Assembly (NCBI GenBank): GCA_018398805.1
Contig: JAGFBZ010002033.1
Coordinates: 186,001 to 250,000 of the forward strand
Direction of reading: 5' to 3'
Source: Hirundichthys speculiger
Lineage: Eukaryota; Chordata; Actinopteri; Beloniformes; Exocoetidae
DNA length: 64,000 bases
Shown piece after piece: positions 26,201 to 37,560 of the stretch. The notes under the pieces are model-generated. The model was not told where the DNA came from and ran no database searches. It was given only the letters and a program-made list of their open reading frames with translations. Position numbers and translations under genes: made by a program. Every line of letters begins with the position of its first letter. The stretch's first letter is position 1.

Positions 26201-29175
26201 TTGGACCTGGAGTATGGTGAGTCTCATTGTCTCATTTGGCTTTGGCCTACTTTGGCCTAACTCTTCTAGGTTCATATTCTACATGTCTGACTGTAACTTC
26301 TTTTATGCATCATGTGTTTGGCAGGTTTGCCGATCCAGGTTCGAGACACTGGTCTCTCCATTAAAGATGAGGTGCCCAGGTCAGATGTGAATAAAGAGTA
26401 CTACACCCAGAACATGGAAAGGGAGGTATGTATAATGTATAATGGTACATATAATGGTTGTATAAAACTTTATTCAGCCACAAAGATGTATATTAGTTGT
26501 AATGTCACACAGTGATACGGAGTAAGATAATTTCATCATTTAAATATGTTTAACAGAATGCTGTCTGTTATTGGAAAATTCACTTTAAAGAGATTTCCAT
26601 TCAGCAGCATGAATTTGTAGTATCACTAAATTGAGACCAATTTGTGTAATTTGTAATGCCATTAGAAGTGTTGGTGTTGTTTTCTGTTTTCAGTCCCTCA
26701 TGCCAGTTTGGACTTGTGTGTTCACAGATAGCCAACACTGACGGCACTCGGGCGGTAGGTCAGCTCGGCAAGGCTACAAGCTCTAGTGATATGTTGCTGA
26801 AATTGGCCCGGACAACACCATATTACAAGAGGAACAGGCCGCATATCTGCTCCTTCTGGGTGAAGGGAGAGTGTAAGAGAGGGGAGGAGTGTCCCTACAG
26901 GTGAGTTATGTGATGATCTACAGTTGTTGCTATGAGCTGAACAACATGTTATAGTGTGTGTGTGTGTGTATATGTATATGTACGTACATACATACGCACG
27001 CACATACAGTCATGGAAAAAATTATTAGACCACCATTTTTTCTTCACTTTCTTGTTCATTTTAATACCTTGTACCACTAAACGTCATCATGTGACTAAAA
27101 CAGACAGAAAAGAAAACACTGAATGCATAAAAGCAGTGTTTTTGGCAGTACAACGCCATAGCTATTGATGTAAAAACTAAAGTGATTTAGGTTATAATCA
27201 AGAAAACCATGGAAAATGGTAAGATATCAGTTCTTAAATAAAACTCTTATGAGCAATCTTTGTGGTTATCGTTATGTTTGTCCAAACAAATGTACCTTTA
27301 GTTGTACCAGGCATTAAAATGAACAAGAAACTGAAGAAAACAAGGGTGGTCTAATAATTTTTTCCATGACTGTATAACATTTTTTCATATATTTTTTGAT
27401 GAGTTTGTATAATGGGTGAGATGGATTTTAACGCATTCGTATGGGTCAGTGTTACTGTTATTTACCATATATGCGTGGCCATCCACAGGCATGAGAAGCC
27501 AACGGATCCTGATGACCCACTGGCTGACCAAAACATTAAAGATCGTTACTACGGCATCAATGACCCAGTCGCTGACAAGCTGCTGAAGAGGGCCTCAACT
27601 ATGCCCCGACTGGACCCACCAGAGGACAAGACCATCACCACCCTCTACATAGGGGGATTGGGAGATACTGTTTCAGATGGAGATCTTAAGTAAATAATAA
27701 TAATAATAATAATAATAATTGACTTTTCAGATTCAAGTGTTCTAATTTTGAGATGTCAGATTACATTATTTTTAATCTAATGAACTTCTGCCTGTGTTAC
27801 TGCAGGAGTCACTTCTACCAGTTTGGTGAAATTCGAACAATTACTGTCGTACAAAGGCAGCAGTGTGCCTTCATCCAGTTTGCCACAAGGCAGGCAGCTG
27901 AAATGGCTGCTGAAAAGTCCTTCAACAAACTCATTATTAATGGACGAAGACTGACTGTCAAGTGGGGAAGGTAAGACACCTCTTAGCTCTCGTGCAGATC
28001 CACTGAGGAGGACATGCTATAATTTGCTTGTTAAATCCCAGCTGGTATTCAGGCAGAATGAGTGTTTTTAACACCTTGCAGTAATTCTACCGCCACAGTT
28101 CTAAGTGTCAGTAAATTATTGACCGCAGTGTTTTTAAAAGCTGGTTATTGCTGGCAGAGTATGGGGTTAACACTAACACAGACTGAGTTTCATAGGACAC
28201 ATAGTCTTCTATTATGGATGGCATTTTGCAGCCAAACACCTTTTTCTGATGAATAATGAATTAATGTTTTCATTTTTATTTTTTAAAGTTTTTTGGGGGG
28301 CTCTAGTTTTCTTTGACAGTAGAGAGTGATAGGAAAGGAGTCAGAGAAATGGGGGTGACATGCAGCAAGGGGTCAGTGTTGAACCTGGGGCCATCTGTAA
28401 GAGGTGGTGAATAACTAACCCTTAGCCTTTGTATATGGGGCACCTGCTCATCCCATTGAGCGAATCTGGCACCCAGTCTTCAGTTTTTCTGACAAAGTTT
28501 GTATATCTTTTAGGTCTCAGGCAGCAAGAGGGAAGGAGGGTATGAAGGATGGCGTCAGTGAGATGGGTACGAGACTTGATCCTGTACCTGGACTTCCTGG
28601 AGGTGAGAGTGCAGACATTATGTTTGTTATGCATTTATGTACATAGTGACAGTCACACAGATGTAATTTCAAGTCCACTTTAATGTTTATGTGTAATTTT
28701 TGGCTCACATGAAGAATATCTGTGTATGAAGAATTTAGATGAATACATAACAAAGAAAGACGTCTTATTCAATCTCTGGAATTTGTTTCTATCAGCTCTG
28801 CCTCCACCACCGGCTCTAGATGAAGAGGCTCCTGCAAACTACTTCAACCTTGATCCTAGCTCCTCTCCTGCTGTCATGAACATTGCTTTGCCCCCACCTC
28901 CAGGCATCAACCCACCTCCTCCAGGTAAAAACTATTTCTGATCAGCTATGACTTGCACAAAGAAAATAATATTCCAATTGGATACTAAACTTGTTTTTTC
29001 TTTTCTTTTCCCCCACTCAGGTTTTGGCCCTCCACTGTTTCATCCCATGGGTCCGATGGCCCCACCTGTGCCCCCTCCTATGACAATGAGACCTCCAGGT
29101 ACAATCCACTACCCCTCCCAGGATCCTCAGCGCATGGGTGCTCATGGCGCACATGGTTCTCGTCATGGCGAATAG
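23274..29175 (+). CDS. rbm22: Pre-mRNA-splicing factor RBM22 (11 coding exons)
   Basis: Exons: 23274-23327, 25785-25838, 25945-25974, 26084-26216, 26325-26425, 26728-26900, 27489-27689, 27806-27970, 28514-28602, 28796-28924, 29021-29175. All junctions are GT/AG, phases agree, and the join gives 427 aa plus TAG (human RBM22 is 420 aa). The start [20 protein letters not shown] is the invariant family N-terminus. Seen in order: an N-terminal Cys-rich zinc-binding region with CxxC pairs, a CCCH zinc finger at about residues 165-183 (C-x7-C-x5-C-x3-H), an RRM at about 232-305 with RNP2 TLYIGGLG and RNP1 QCAFIQFA, and a Pro-rich tail ending [13 protein letters not shown] plus a short divergent end. 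From family knowledge, RBM22 (yeast Cwc2/Ecm2-like) sits in the Prp19-related complex of the activated spliceosome and contacts U6 and the intron near the 5' splice site. It is nuclear. No disabling change is seen, so the gene looks functional. Confidence 0.97.
24000..24640. repeat. Possible DNA-transposon relic in rbm22 intron 1
   Basis: The segment from about 24220 to 24500 has the look of a decayed protein-coding transposon 3' part: several short open stretches around ATGACACCTAACAG and an AATAAATAGT near the end, on the plus strand. I cannot name the family or find convincing termini, so this is only a suspicion. Confidence 0.25.
24664..25265 (-). mobile_element. CR1/Rex-like LINE 3' fragment in rbm22 intron 1
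   Basis: On the minus strand 25253-25053 encodes the C-terminal part of a non-LTR reverse-transcriptase ORF, with [19 protein letters not shown] and a FLRRLRS segment. A non-coding tail follows, ending at about 24690-24664 in GGGGATTGATAAAGTATTTC. That GGGATNNATAAAGT terminus is characteristic of fish CR1/Rex-type LINE 3' ends. Only the 3' tenth of an element is left (5' truncation), and it lies antisense to rbm22. Confidence 0.8.
26954..27004. repeat. TG/TATG simple repeat in rbm22 intron 6
   Basis: A run of TG dinucleotides passes into TATATG and TACG/CATACG units immediately before the MITE. Confidence 0.8.
27007..27372. mobile_element. Tc1/mariner-type MITE in rbm22 intron 6
   Basis: The outer 28 bases at 27007-27034 are the exact reverse complement of 27345-27372, starting CAGTCATGGAAAAAA and ending ...ATGACTG. 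Inverted similarity continues inward (CTTGTTCATTTTAAT against ATTAAAATGAACAAG). The element is flanked by TA at 27005-27006 and 27373-27374, the TA duplication of the Tc1/mariner superfamily. Its 366-bp interior has no transposase. Identical termini argue for a young insertion. It sits in the rbm22 sense intron and contains T-rich runs. Confidence 0.9.
27691..27719. repeat. TAA trinucleotide microsatellite at an rbm22 donor site
   Basis: About nine TAA/AAT units start immediately after the exon 7 donor (GTAAATAATAAT), so the repeat begins inside the donor consensus. Confidence 0.9.
28308..28420 (-). repeat. Diverged SINE fragment in rbm22 intron 8
   Basis: Reading the minus strand, this piece aligns with the body and B-box region of the SINE at 9427-9606: the GACAGT...GAGAGA...GGAAA.GG.GTCAGAGA tract, the GGGTGACATG.AGCAA tract and GTTGAACC. 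It lacks the 5' end and is more diverged than the 9.4 kb copy. It is antisense to rbm22. Confidence 0.7.
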
Positions 29176-29706
29176 TTTCTGGAGTGGTCACTCTGTTAAT
29201 AAGTATCATTTGTTTCCTCACAATAAACCTGGTCAGGTGTGTTCACATGAAATGCTGCTGTGGGTTAGAATACCAGAGACTACGCTTGGAAGAAATACAC
29301 TGTACAAGAATCATTTGTTTCTTGTTCATGCCACCTGCAGAGCAGCGATTGAACTGAACAAGCACATTCTTAGAAGAGATGACAACCTGATCATAAATTA
29401 TGATTTTATCCCTACACGTACAGGAACAGAACTCAACATAGAGAAGACTTCAAACATAAGAGTACTGGCCAGTGTGACCAGGGTTCTGGAAAGCCATTGT
29501 ATATATGAATGCATTTTTTGGGCTAAAGTTGTATTTGTCTCATGCACACCATCACAGGGAGCTGAACATTGAGGAATATTTTTTATTTTATTTTTTTATC
29601 CGTTCATTTTCAATTTTTTTTTTTTTTTTTTTTGACTTGAATTTTAATATCCACAGCAGAATGACTTGGTTTGTTGTAAAACTGTATTTGAACATTTTCA
29701 CTTGTC

Positions 29707-29712
29707 ATTAAA
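29707..29712 (+). terminator. Likely rbm22 poly(A) signal (ATTAAA)
   Basis: ATTAAA lies about 530 bases after the rbm22 stop, followed by TG/T-rich sequence. An earlier AATAAA at 29222-29227, just 47 bases after the stop, could serve as an alternative proximal site. Confidence 0.5.
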
Positions 29713-30079
29713 AGAACTACATTTTGTCAATGTCAGTGTATGTACATTAGTATATATCACTTAATGAATTTGTGTTGTCTGGTTAGAGGAGAGGAAGAAA
29801 GGGCTGTAGGGTAGTAAAGAGATGAGGTGCAAGTGAAGTGACAAATGAGGAGAATAAGTAGGACTGATCAGCCGGTGGTGGGATACTCCCAGACTTTGGT
29901 GTGTATGTAATAGTTCCATCAGTGCTTCAAATGCTCAAACCACTCAGTGGCAAATCACTTAATATAACATGCAAGAGTTTTTTTTTTTTTTTACTTCTTC
30001 TGTTGTTCCTTACGAGGAACACTGGCATTAGCTTTGAAGTAGTAGTCAGTGATTCAGTCTTTAGCTTATTAGCTCATTT
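29713..30079. other. Intergenic gap between convergent rbm22 and myoz3
   Basis: Less than 400 bases separate the rbm22 poly(A) signal from the myoz3 stop codon. It contains a T-tract near 29979-29991 and presumably the myoz3 3' UTR. No canonical AATAAA is seen on the minus strand here, so the myoz3 poly(A) site is unresolved. Confidence 0.5.
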
Positions 30080-33000
30080 TCATAGTTCATTAGATTCAGG
30101 GCAGTAGTCGAGTCCCCATCCCCGGGGTGCTCTGTTGAAATTGGGCCGTCTGCACATGCGGTCCAGGGCGATGCCAGGTAGTTTCTGAGATTCAACTGCC
30201 TCAAAGCCAATCACCGGGATCACCCTCTTGCTGGTCATCGTACCCCCAAATGGCATTGGAGATCTGAGGGGGGGAGAAAAGAAAAAAGTTTGCTAAACCT
30301 AAAAAAAAAAAAACCACACCCAAGTATCTCTTCTTTCCATAGCAGGAAACGTTTACATGACACATGATATACACTGTTTTAAACAAGATTATTTTTATAG
30401 GTGAAAAATCAGCAGGGGATTCAGAATGTACCGAACTGGATGTGCACTGAACTGAACCTCTTACTGCTGTCTAGCTGCCGTCACTGTTGAGCTCAAATTT
30501 AATTCAAGGTTTGTAATTTCATAATAATCTTTCGGATGTAACAGTATCCATCCCCAGGGGATAAAATTCCAGACTGGCTGCCAGAATCTGTTCGACTGGC
30601 AGCTTTAATTGGGTAAGTCTAAGTTTGTCTTTCATCGCCTAGATTCTCCATCTCCCTAAGTTGCACCTTTGTTATGCATTGCTTGTGGGATACAATTCCC
30701 TGTGGCATGAGTAAGGCGACTCCCTTTCATGAGCAGTTTTTCTAGTGAGGCCATGATGCTTGTAGACCCTCCAACAACCCACCAATGGATCATCTGTCGA
30801 GGGCCAGGGTTCAAAATAGCCATCACGCTGACGCACTCCAAGGAGGTGCAAGCCACAGGCTGGATTCATTTTCAAACTGGAAACATGGAGTGTAGCCAAG
30901 GGAGAAGATGGTGGTGATAGATAATTCATTAGGTCATCTCTGGGTCTATTTGGAGATGGCTGGGCCTCAGCGGCTGCACTTCAAACTCAACAGGTTTTCA
31001 CAACTGATTTATTTGAATGGGATCAGCTGAAGGGCAGATTTACCTGTTGAAGCACCTGTAGTTGGCAGGCTGTAGTCTTTGTGGGAGCTGTGGAAGCTGT
31101 GGCAGCTGGCTATTGAGGGCATTCAGAAGTTCTTCGTTGTTTCCCAATGCTGCTCTCCATGGGGAGCAGTAGGATTTGGGGATTACTGTTGTGTTGAACT
31201 TCTCATGAGGGATTTCCTTCAGAGGTCCAGAATACCCTGACCACGACAAAACTTAGTATCAGTGGATAGAAACTGCCACCACTGTGAGTAATGTAAATGA
31301 TGTGCTTCTATAATTTTGCAATTTTTAAGAAATATCCTTTTATGTTGTGGAAATTTGATAATTGTGTTCAATTCAAAACCCCACCAAATAAATAAAAGGC
31401 ATACTGTATTATAGCTTACACTGATAAAAAAAAATATACCTCTTTGAACTCACTTCTGTCAACAATAGGAATGACAGTAATCAGATCTGAGTGTGAATCC
31501 CTGATAATAAACAGAGCTTAGCTTGCCGTCAGACTGTAAGCAGTGCCTTCTGCCAGGCCAAATGCACAACAGCACTCAGCAAAGACGCTCACACATAACT
31601 GCTTTCCACAAACTGCCAATTCTCTTCACTGATTATAAAACAAGCTCGTGTGCTCAGTGCATTTCTACCAGAAAGGCCAGTCCTGACAGATCATAGCATG
31701 TGTCCTTGCATTGCTCAAGAGGTGACTTGGTCCAGGCAGTAGCAGTGTCCAAGCATTTGGTTTTACAAAGAGCTAGTCATGTCTTGTGGCAGACTGAAGC
31801 AGTCTTTTGACTACCGTTCTTAACCATTTACCTGGAGCCAGGACATCGGGACTGCCCTTCTTTGCTACAGTCTTCTGAAGGTTCATGACCAGGCTATGCT
31901 TACCAGGGATGGAGAAAGCCTGGTTCTCTTTCCCTCCCTGTGGCGCCAGGACTGTCTGTTGAGGAGGAATGGCCCCGAGATGAACCTTGAGAACATACAG
32001 AGTTCAATTTAATTCCTTTTTACACTGGAATTTTAACAATCATTTAACTTTGAGGAGCTTTCCAACATTTGAATGAATAATACGAAGGTTGTCACAGAAT
32101 TCAGCAGAAAACAGACCCACGCAAGAGGCAGAAAGGTGTGATTTCTTTTTTTTTTTTTTTTTTTTTTTTGCTACTTTGATGGTTGCTGGTCTGAATCAGA
32201 TGGTCAGTCAACTTAAAGTAAAAGTATATCTACAATGATTATTGGACTACTTTATTAGTCAAACCACAAAATAATAATTATATAAGTCATTTTCTAGGCA
32301 AATACCTTCGGTACATGCTTTTACATCTTAATATTGATATTTTAGGGTTTCAAAGTTTGGACAGCATTTAAGTTTAGCACTCACATTTATTATTTGAGGA
32401 ATCTTGGAGAACCACAGATGTGACGTCAGGCACCAAGAAAGGTCAGACACTGATTACAGCTTTTTGGCACACCGCTAAAGCCTAGAGCCTGAACAATACA
32501 TCTCTTGTTCAATATAAGCATATGGCGTTCTCTGATGTATACAGACTTCATTTTTTTTTTTTTTTTTCAGGAAAAATTAGTTGGGGTAATTCAACTAAGG
32601 CTTCATTTTATTCTCCGATCAGTAGATTGACTGTTTAGACAACCAGTGGACTCATCACTGCTAAAGAAACAGTGGTTCTGAGTCAAATGGGCTTGCTATT
32701 TTGTCAAATATGTTGCTACTTATTTAATAAACAGTGCCCCCCCAAATCATGGCCCTTATATAAATGATAAATATCTTCACTGGAAATCTTTTGTGGCCAA
32801 ATTTTAATATCAGCACCTTGGAAGTCCACTATTGGTCCGGCTTTATGAAAGCTAAATCTGAATAGGCTCATACTTTTTTTGATATGTAAACGCTAGACAT
32901 GTGAAGCATCCCGTGCTATGTGGCATCTCTCAGTTCCTTACATCGACGTTGTGAGGACCACCAGCAATATTCTCCAGAGTGAACTTCTCGGCTCTCTTCT

Positions 33001-34060
33001 GTCTCTCCATAAACATGCGAGAGCCTCGATTAGAGGTAAGGTTGAGCTCTTCGATCATCAGATCTTTTGGAACGCTGATTTTCTTCCCCAGGTTCAGGCC
33101 TTTTACACATGACAAACAAATGGAGGAAATACTATCGTAAGTGATGATATATAGTGTCCTGAGACCAAATTTCAGAGTGGAGTGAACATTTTTTGGGCAT
33201 GGAATCTGAACTTGGATAAATACTTCACAGGAGTGAGATGCTTGGAAAGCGAAGAAAATAACGATGATTAAGAGGATTTGGCAAATAATAATGTTTACCC
33301 TGCTCTCCCTGTTTCTGTCAACATTAAACAGCTGTGGAGGACTGATATGCGAAAGCAAAACCATGCACAGCATCACTAAGTATCCTTGCAACTTTTGCTC
33401 AGGGTCTCATGTCGTGCTGTTGCCCTGGCCCTGGGTCTGAAATAGTCTCAAGATGATGTCAAGTGGTGTGTAATGTTTGTTGTGTTTCAGAGTTGCATGG
33501 GTAACTGAGCATATAAATAGGGTGTTTGGATGAAAGATTTGTGCCAGAGCGGATGGCCCTTTTACTCGCACATGATAAGTGCAGGGAGGGTTTCTACCCT
33601 GGAGGAGTTGCCTTTGATCGGCCGGTACAAAATTCAGTGGTGGGAGTCACATTTTGCTGAGTCTATGAGTCCTTGGTTTCAAAGCCTAGTTGGTGAACAG
33701 CACTGGGAGGCAAGCGGTATAACTGGGAGGGAGCCTGCTTGGAGAATTTTGATAACACGCCGGCACTCCTGGAATTTCAGCAAATCACCCTCCGCTTGTC
33801 TCCAAGCACAGGAGTAATGCACTTTGAAGCTTGGTTCAGTTACATCTCGACACACCCAGCTGCAGATGGCAGATAACACACATCTCCTTGGACGATACAG
33901 ACCAGTGTGACTTGTGCATGCATATGTCATTTAACATGCAGGCGCGAACCAATATGTTCACCAAAAACGTACCTCGTCTGGCTTCGTCAGACAGAGCTTT
34001 AGCCTGCAACATCCTCTGCTTAGTGATGTCATCCATGCCTGCCTGCATCATCATCATCAT
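30080..34060 (-). CDS. myoz3: Myozenin-3 (calsarcin family), 5 coding exons
   Basis: Coding exons in order of translation: 34060-33973, 33099-32942, 31985-31832, 31236-31044, 30263-30080. GT/AG sites and phases agree and give 258 aa (human MYOZ3 is 251). Diagnostic blocks are GLNLGKKISVPKDLMIEEL with SNRGSRMF (start of the calsarcin domain), GYSGPLKEIPHEKFNTT, SPW, NYRCFNR-SPMPFGG, RRPNFNRAPRGW and a C-terminal PES-E/NEL. From family knowledge, myozenins are striated-muscle Z-disc adaptors that bind alpha-actinin, filamin C, telethonin and calcineurin. MYOZ3 is the fast-fibre member, and the RBM22 neighbour matches human 5q33, which favours myoz3 over myoz1/2. The start is chosen at the first of five tandem ATGs (34060-34046). 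The in-frame ATG at 34036 is an alternative. No disabling change is seen. Confidence 0.92.
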
Positions 34061-34453
34061 CACTGTCTTCCTCTGATGGTCACAGACATTTTTATAATTG
34101 CTATGTGCATTTTCAAAAAGGTGCACTTTTGTGTCGCATAAATATCAGTCACAAAGAAAATTCTTCTACTGGATTCAGATTTGGTGACATAAGCTGGAAA
34201 AATACACAAGGCTCCAATTCATTGCTGATTTTAAACTTAGCTTTAGTCCTTAAATTATTTAAGGTGTACCTCAATTTCTTTTACGTGACGTCGCTATTAT
34301 TTCAGTGTATACGAATCAAAAGGCTCGCTACAACAAGCACATCTGACAACTGTCTCTCCAGAATGGCCCAAATGTTTGATACTTCATTCAGTCAGACTCT
34401 TCCTCATGCCAGAGTTTATACAGGCCTACAGCTTCCTTCCCTCAGCACCTTAC

Positions 34454-34640
34454 CTGCCTTTCCTGCCTGTCTGTTTCCCGGCTGTTTGAGCAGCTCTGGG
34501 TGGTTGTGTGGTTTGTCCTGGTCTGGAGCTGGGATGCTTCCACGCTCCTCCTCTGACACTCCCCAGCAGAGAAGGGGCAGCCTGTATAAAACTCATCCCA
34601 AGATGCCTTGGGTGCTTACCTCACGAGTTTATTTTAGCAG
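34454..34640 (-). promoter_or_regulatory. Candidate myoz3 promoter and non-coding first exon
   Basis: On the minus strand AAGGCAG is followed by GTAAGG at 34454/34453, a strong donor about 390 bases upstream of the first myoz3 ATG, and the roughly 100 bases before it contain no ATG. Upstream are an A/T-rich TTTTATAC (around 34592-34585) and CTAAAATAAA at 34637-34628, one mismatch from the MEF2 consensus YTAWWWWTAR. An acceptor (ACCATCAG) lies before the ATG cluster. This arrangement fits a muscle gene with a 5' UTR exon, but transcript data are absent. Confidence 0.4.
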
Positions 34641-34799
34641 AGGGCTAAGGGAGTGAGGATGCATTGGGGGGTGTTTCGGGGGGTGTTATAAAAAGGAGAT
34701 TTAGGGGAAGGAGCAAGCCAGAAGATTTACATCCTGACCTCGGGCTTCTTTGATAATAAAAATTGGATCCCCTCTGGGTGTGTGAGTATGTACGTATGC

Positions 34800-34800
<1 letters not shown>

Positions 34801-34831
<31 letters not shown>
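34801..34831. repeat. TG dinucleotide microsatellite
   Basis: About fourteen uninterrupted TG units. A short CA-rich patch follows near 34898-34913. Confidence 0.95.
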
Positions 34832-34833
<2 letters not shown>

Positions 34834-37150
34834 GCGGCAGCTGTCCAGACACTGACACACAGAGGCCAAGCATCCAAGCTACCCACAGCAAACATAGACA
34901 CAAACACACACACAAGCTCTTTTATGGGAGCTGCTTTAAAATTTATGAGGTAACTGTGATCGGAGGTTGTGAACGCGTTTCCTCGTTTAGGGCCAAAAGT
35001 TGAACCCTGCAGCAGGTCCCTGTTCCATTTTCTGATGGGAGACCTTTGACATCCTTCATCCTTTTTTATTTCAAACCGCTCTGAGTCATACCTCTGTTAT
35101 TCAGCACAGTCACAAACCAACTGTAAGCCATTGTGTTGTCATTTATTTACTGATTGATGCACCACAGAGAAACTCCAGTTGGGATTTCTTCATAAATTCT
35201 TTTTTTTTTTTTTTTGCCTCACCTCATAAGTGATGACCTTTATCTTTATATTTGATTGCCCTTTTTGCTCTCAAGTGAGAGTTTATTTTGTAGCTTTTTT
35301 TCACTCACAAATTGATTCACCAAGCTCGGCAGAAGCCCAGTGGGAGGAAAAAGAAAGAAAGAAACAATAAAAAAAAAAAACACACAAAACAACGTTCTCT
35401 TCATCCCTGCTGAGATTGAGTATCGATTTTGCACCTGCCCCGCTTTGCAACACTACTACCTCCCAGTTTGAATCGTCCCAGTTACTGAAAAAAATCTGTG
35501 AGCTCATCCTGTGTCATAGAAAATCAACAGCAGACGCACAAAACAAGCCAAAGAGTTGTTGCCCATTTAGGATATACTGTAGAATTTTTGTGAAGTAAAC
35601 TAGTAAAGCCAGGTAGCTTTATAAAAAGATAGTAGACATTTTCAACAAAGAGCGGCTCTACCTTCTGCCTCTTCAGACCTATTGCTCATAGGCAAAATTT
35701 TATTATTATCCTGACAACATTTCAGTTTTTTTTCCCAAAGAATAATTTCCTTTAAAATCCCATGAAATGCAAATCAAAATCAGATTCAAACCACATATGA
35801 AAGTGGTTTTGCAGAGATGTGTCTCAATCTGAGCAGTCCATTTTCTCAAAAAATTTTTCAAATCATCTTATTTTTTGCCATTTGCATGGGGACACAAACA
35901 TTGTGTCTGTCTACCAGAGTCTTAGAGGTGAGGGGGGATTCCTTTGTTGGCCAGCCTTAGCTGTCTGTTTGCAAACAGCTGCCCTGCTCAGACCATGCAC
36001 CCTGCTGCACTGACCAAGCGCTACCTCTTCTTCGAAGGGGGGGGTTGTTCACGTCAAGTAAATTTATATAAAGCTACAAAAACTGACCAATTACCATGGC
36101 CTGATGTTATTTAATCAACATCTAGCTATTGGCTATGTCGGGGCTAAGACCAGGCCCTCGTCAGTTTTGTGCTTCACATTGTTCTGTGTTAGAATATGTT
36201 ATGTTTTGTTTGTGCATTGTGTTAATTGTACTTTTGATCGTGAGAGGATGAAGATTAGTTTAGCTCAGCTGTGATAATAGAAAATCAGCTAAATACAGTG
36301 GCCATTTCTGATATCATCACTGAAACAAAATTTGAAATGGGATGTCCTGCTGCAGGTGTCCACTGACAGCTCAACAGCTGCTTCAGTGTGGCTTCCAGTG
36401 AACTGGGAGCCACGACGGATCACTTCACGACTCTCCCGAGGCGAAGTATGCTGGGACTCGCAGTCTATCATCCCACGACTTGTGGGCTGTGGCGGTGTTC
36501 CTGCCCAACTTCTATCCTGGCCAGAGGTGGTGGATTGACCGATGCGTCCCAGCAGAGCTCTGCTGGTCTTTGACTCAACTCTGGCAACACTCAGTTTGGT
36601 AGCGACACTGGTTTGGTAGCAGGTGTGTTCCAGCTGGCCTCTCAGTGTTGCTGGTTCCACCTCTTTGCAACATGGCACCATGCAGTAAGAGAAGGTTTCA
36701 AAATCACTCTTCAGAAACCTGTGGGTGTCGTCACAGATTATTTGTCCAGTAATAAACATTCCATGATACTGGCATACTGGCAGCGACAGCTATCTGAAAT
36801 CAAGTTTGACACTGGAGCGTCCTCAGTCTCTTCTTGTAACTTGTATAAAATTTACTCCAAATTACCGTTGGTGACAGTAGCAGAGCCAGTCCACTACCTC
36901 ATATTTTTTTGTTGTTTACATCTGTTCTGGGCATGTAGGTTACCATACCAATCATGTGCATTATAGGGAATGTCACCAAAGACACAAGATCAGAAATGAT
37001 CACTTTGTCAGAAAGATCAGACTGTGATTGGATTTATTGAAAATCAGATTTATCGGATATAAAATCAAATTTAATTATATTTTTTATATTTATTATATTT
37101 TTTTACATGGTACTTTTTTTATTCTTACTTTCTTTCTTATTACTGGCATT
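34832..37150. other. Non-coding stretch upstream of myoz3
   Basis: No exon is supported. T-tract at 35198-35214, A-tract at 35371-35382, G-tract near 36038-36047. The segment 36410-36760 has open frames on both strands but no recognisable domain, and it shares a weak AGGAACCTGTGG-type similarity with 43800-43850, hinting at an unclassified old repeat. Confidence 0.35.
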
Positions 37151-37156
37151 TGTGTG

Positions 37157-37558
37157 TGTCATGGTAGCCCTATGTGTGTGTCAAGTTGGCGTCTCTCCCT
37201 GTCTTTAGTGGTTTCTGTTTTACTTTGAAGGTCTGTCTTGTCTTCATTGTTTTCTGCTTTGCTTCCTCCCTCTTGTTAGCTTGATTCCCTGCACCTGCCT
37301 CTCGTTTGGTTCCCCTGTGTATTTAAGTCTTGTCATTTCCTGTCTGGGTGGGTCCATTAGTCTATGTTTTGAGTTTGCAGTCTTTTTTTGTTCTCCTCTT
37401 GTCCTGCTCCTCACCCTGTCTCTGGAAGTTCTCTTAAGTTTGTACTTTGGTTTTTTTTGTTTTTTTTTTTTTTTTGGACTTGAGTGTTTTTGGACTTTAG
37501 GCATTTTTTGGATTTTGTGTTTTTGTTAATAAACCCCTTTGTCACTCTGACCATGTCA
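37157..37558 (+). mobile_element. Possible solo LTR or retroelement 3' end
   Basis: The segment starts TGTCATGGTAGCCC and ends CCATGTCA (TG...CA). It contains TATTTAAG at 37320-37327 and AATAAA at 37528-37533 followed by a T/C-rich stretch, and it is flanked by unrelated sequence. That order (TATA-like box, then poly(A) signal inside a TG...CA unit of about 400 bases) is typical of a fish retrotransposon LTR. No clear target duplication is seen, and a long T-tract (37450-37475) interrupts it. The family is not assigned. Confidence 0.4.
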
Positions 37559-37560
37559 TG

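Noticed and set aside
33530..33817. 95-codon plus-strand open frame inside myoz3 intron 1
   Set aside because: The translation looks somewhat protein-like but no family, splice sites or repeat class could be recognised.
34105..34656. 183-codon plus-strand open frame
   Set aside because: It overlaps the putative myoz3 promoter/first exon on the opposite strand and has no protein-like domain.
36289..36759. 156-codon minus-strand open frame
   Set aside because: No recognisable domain; overlapping plus-strand frames of equal length; a weak similarity to 43.8 kb suggests repeat material.
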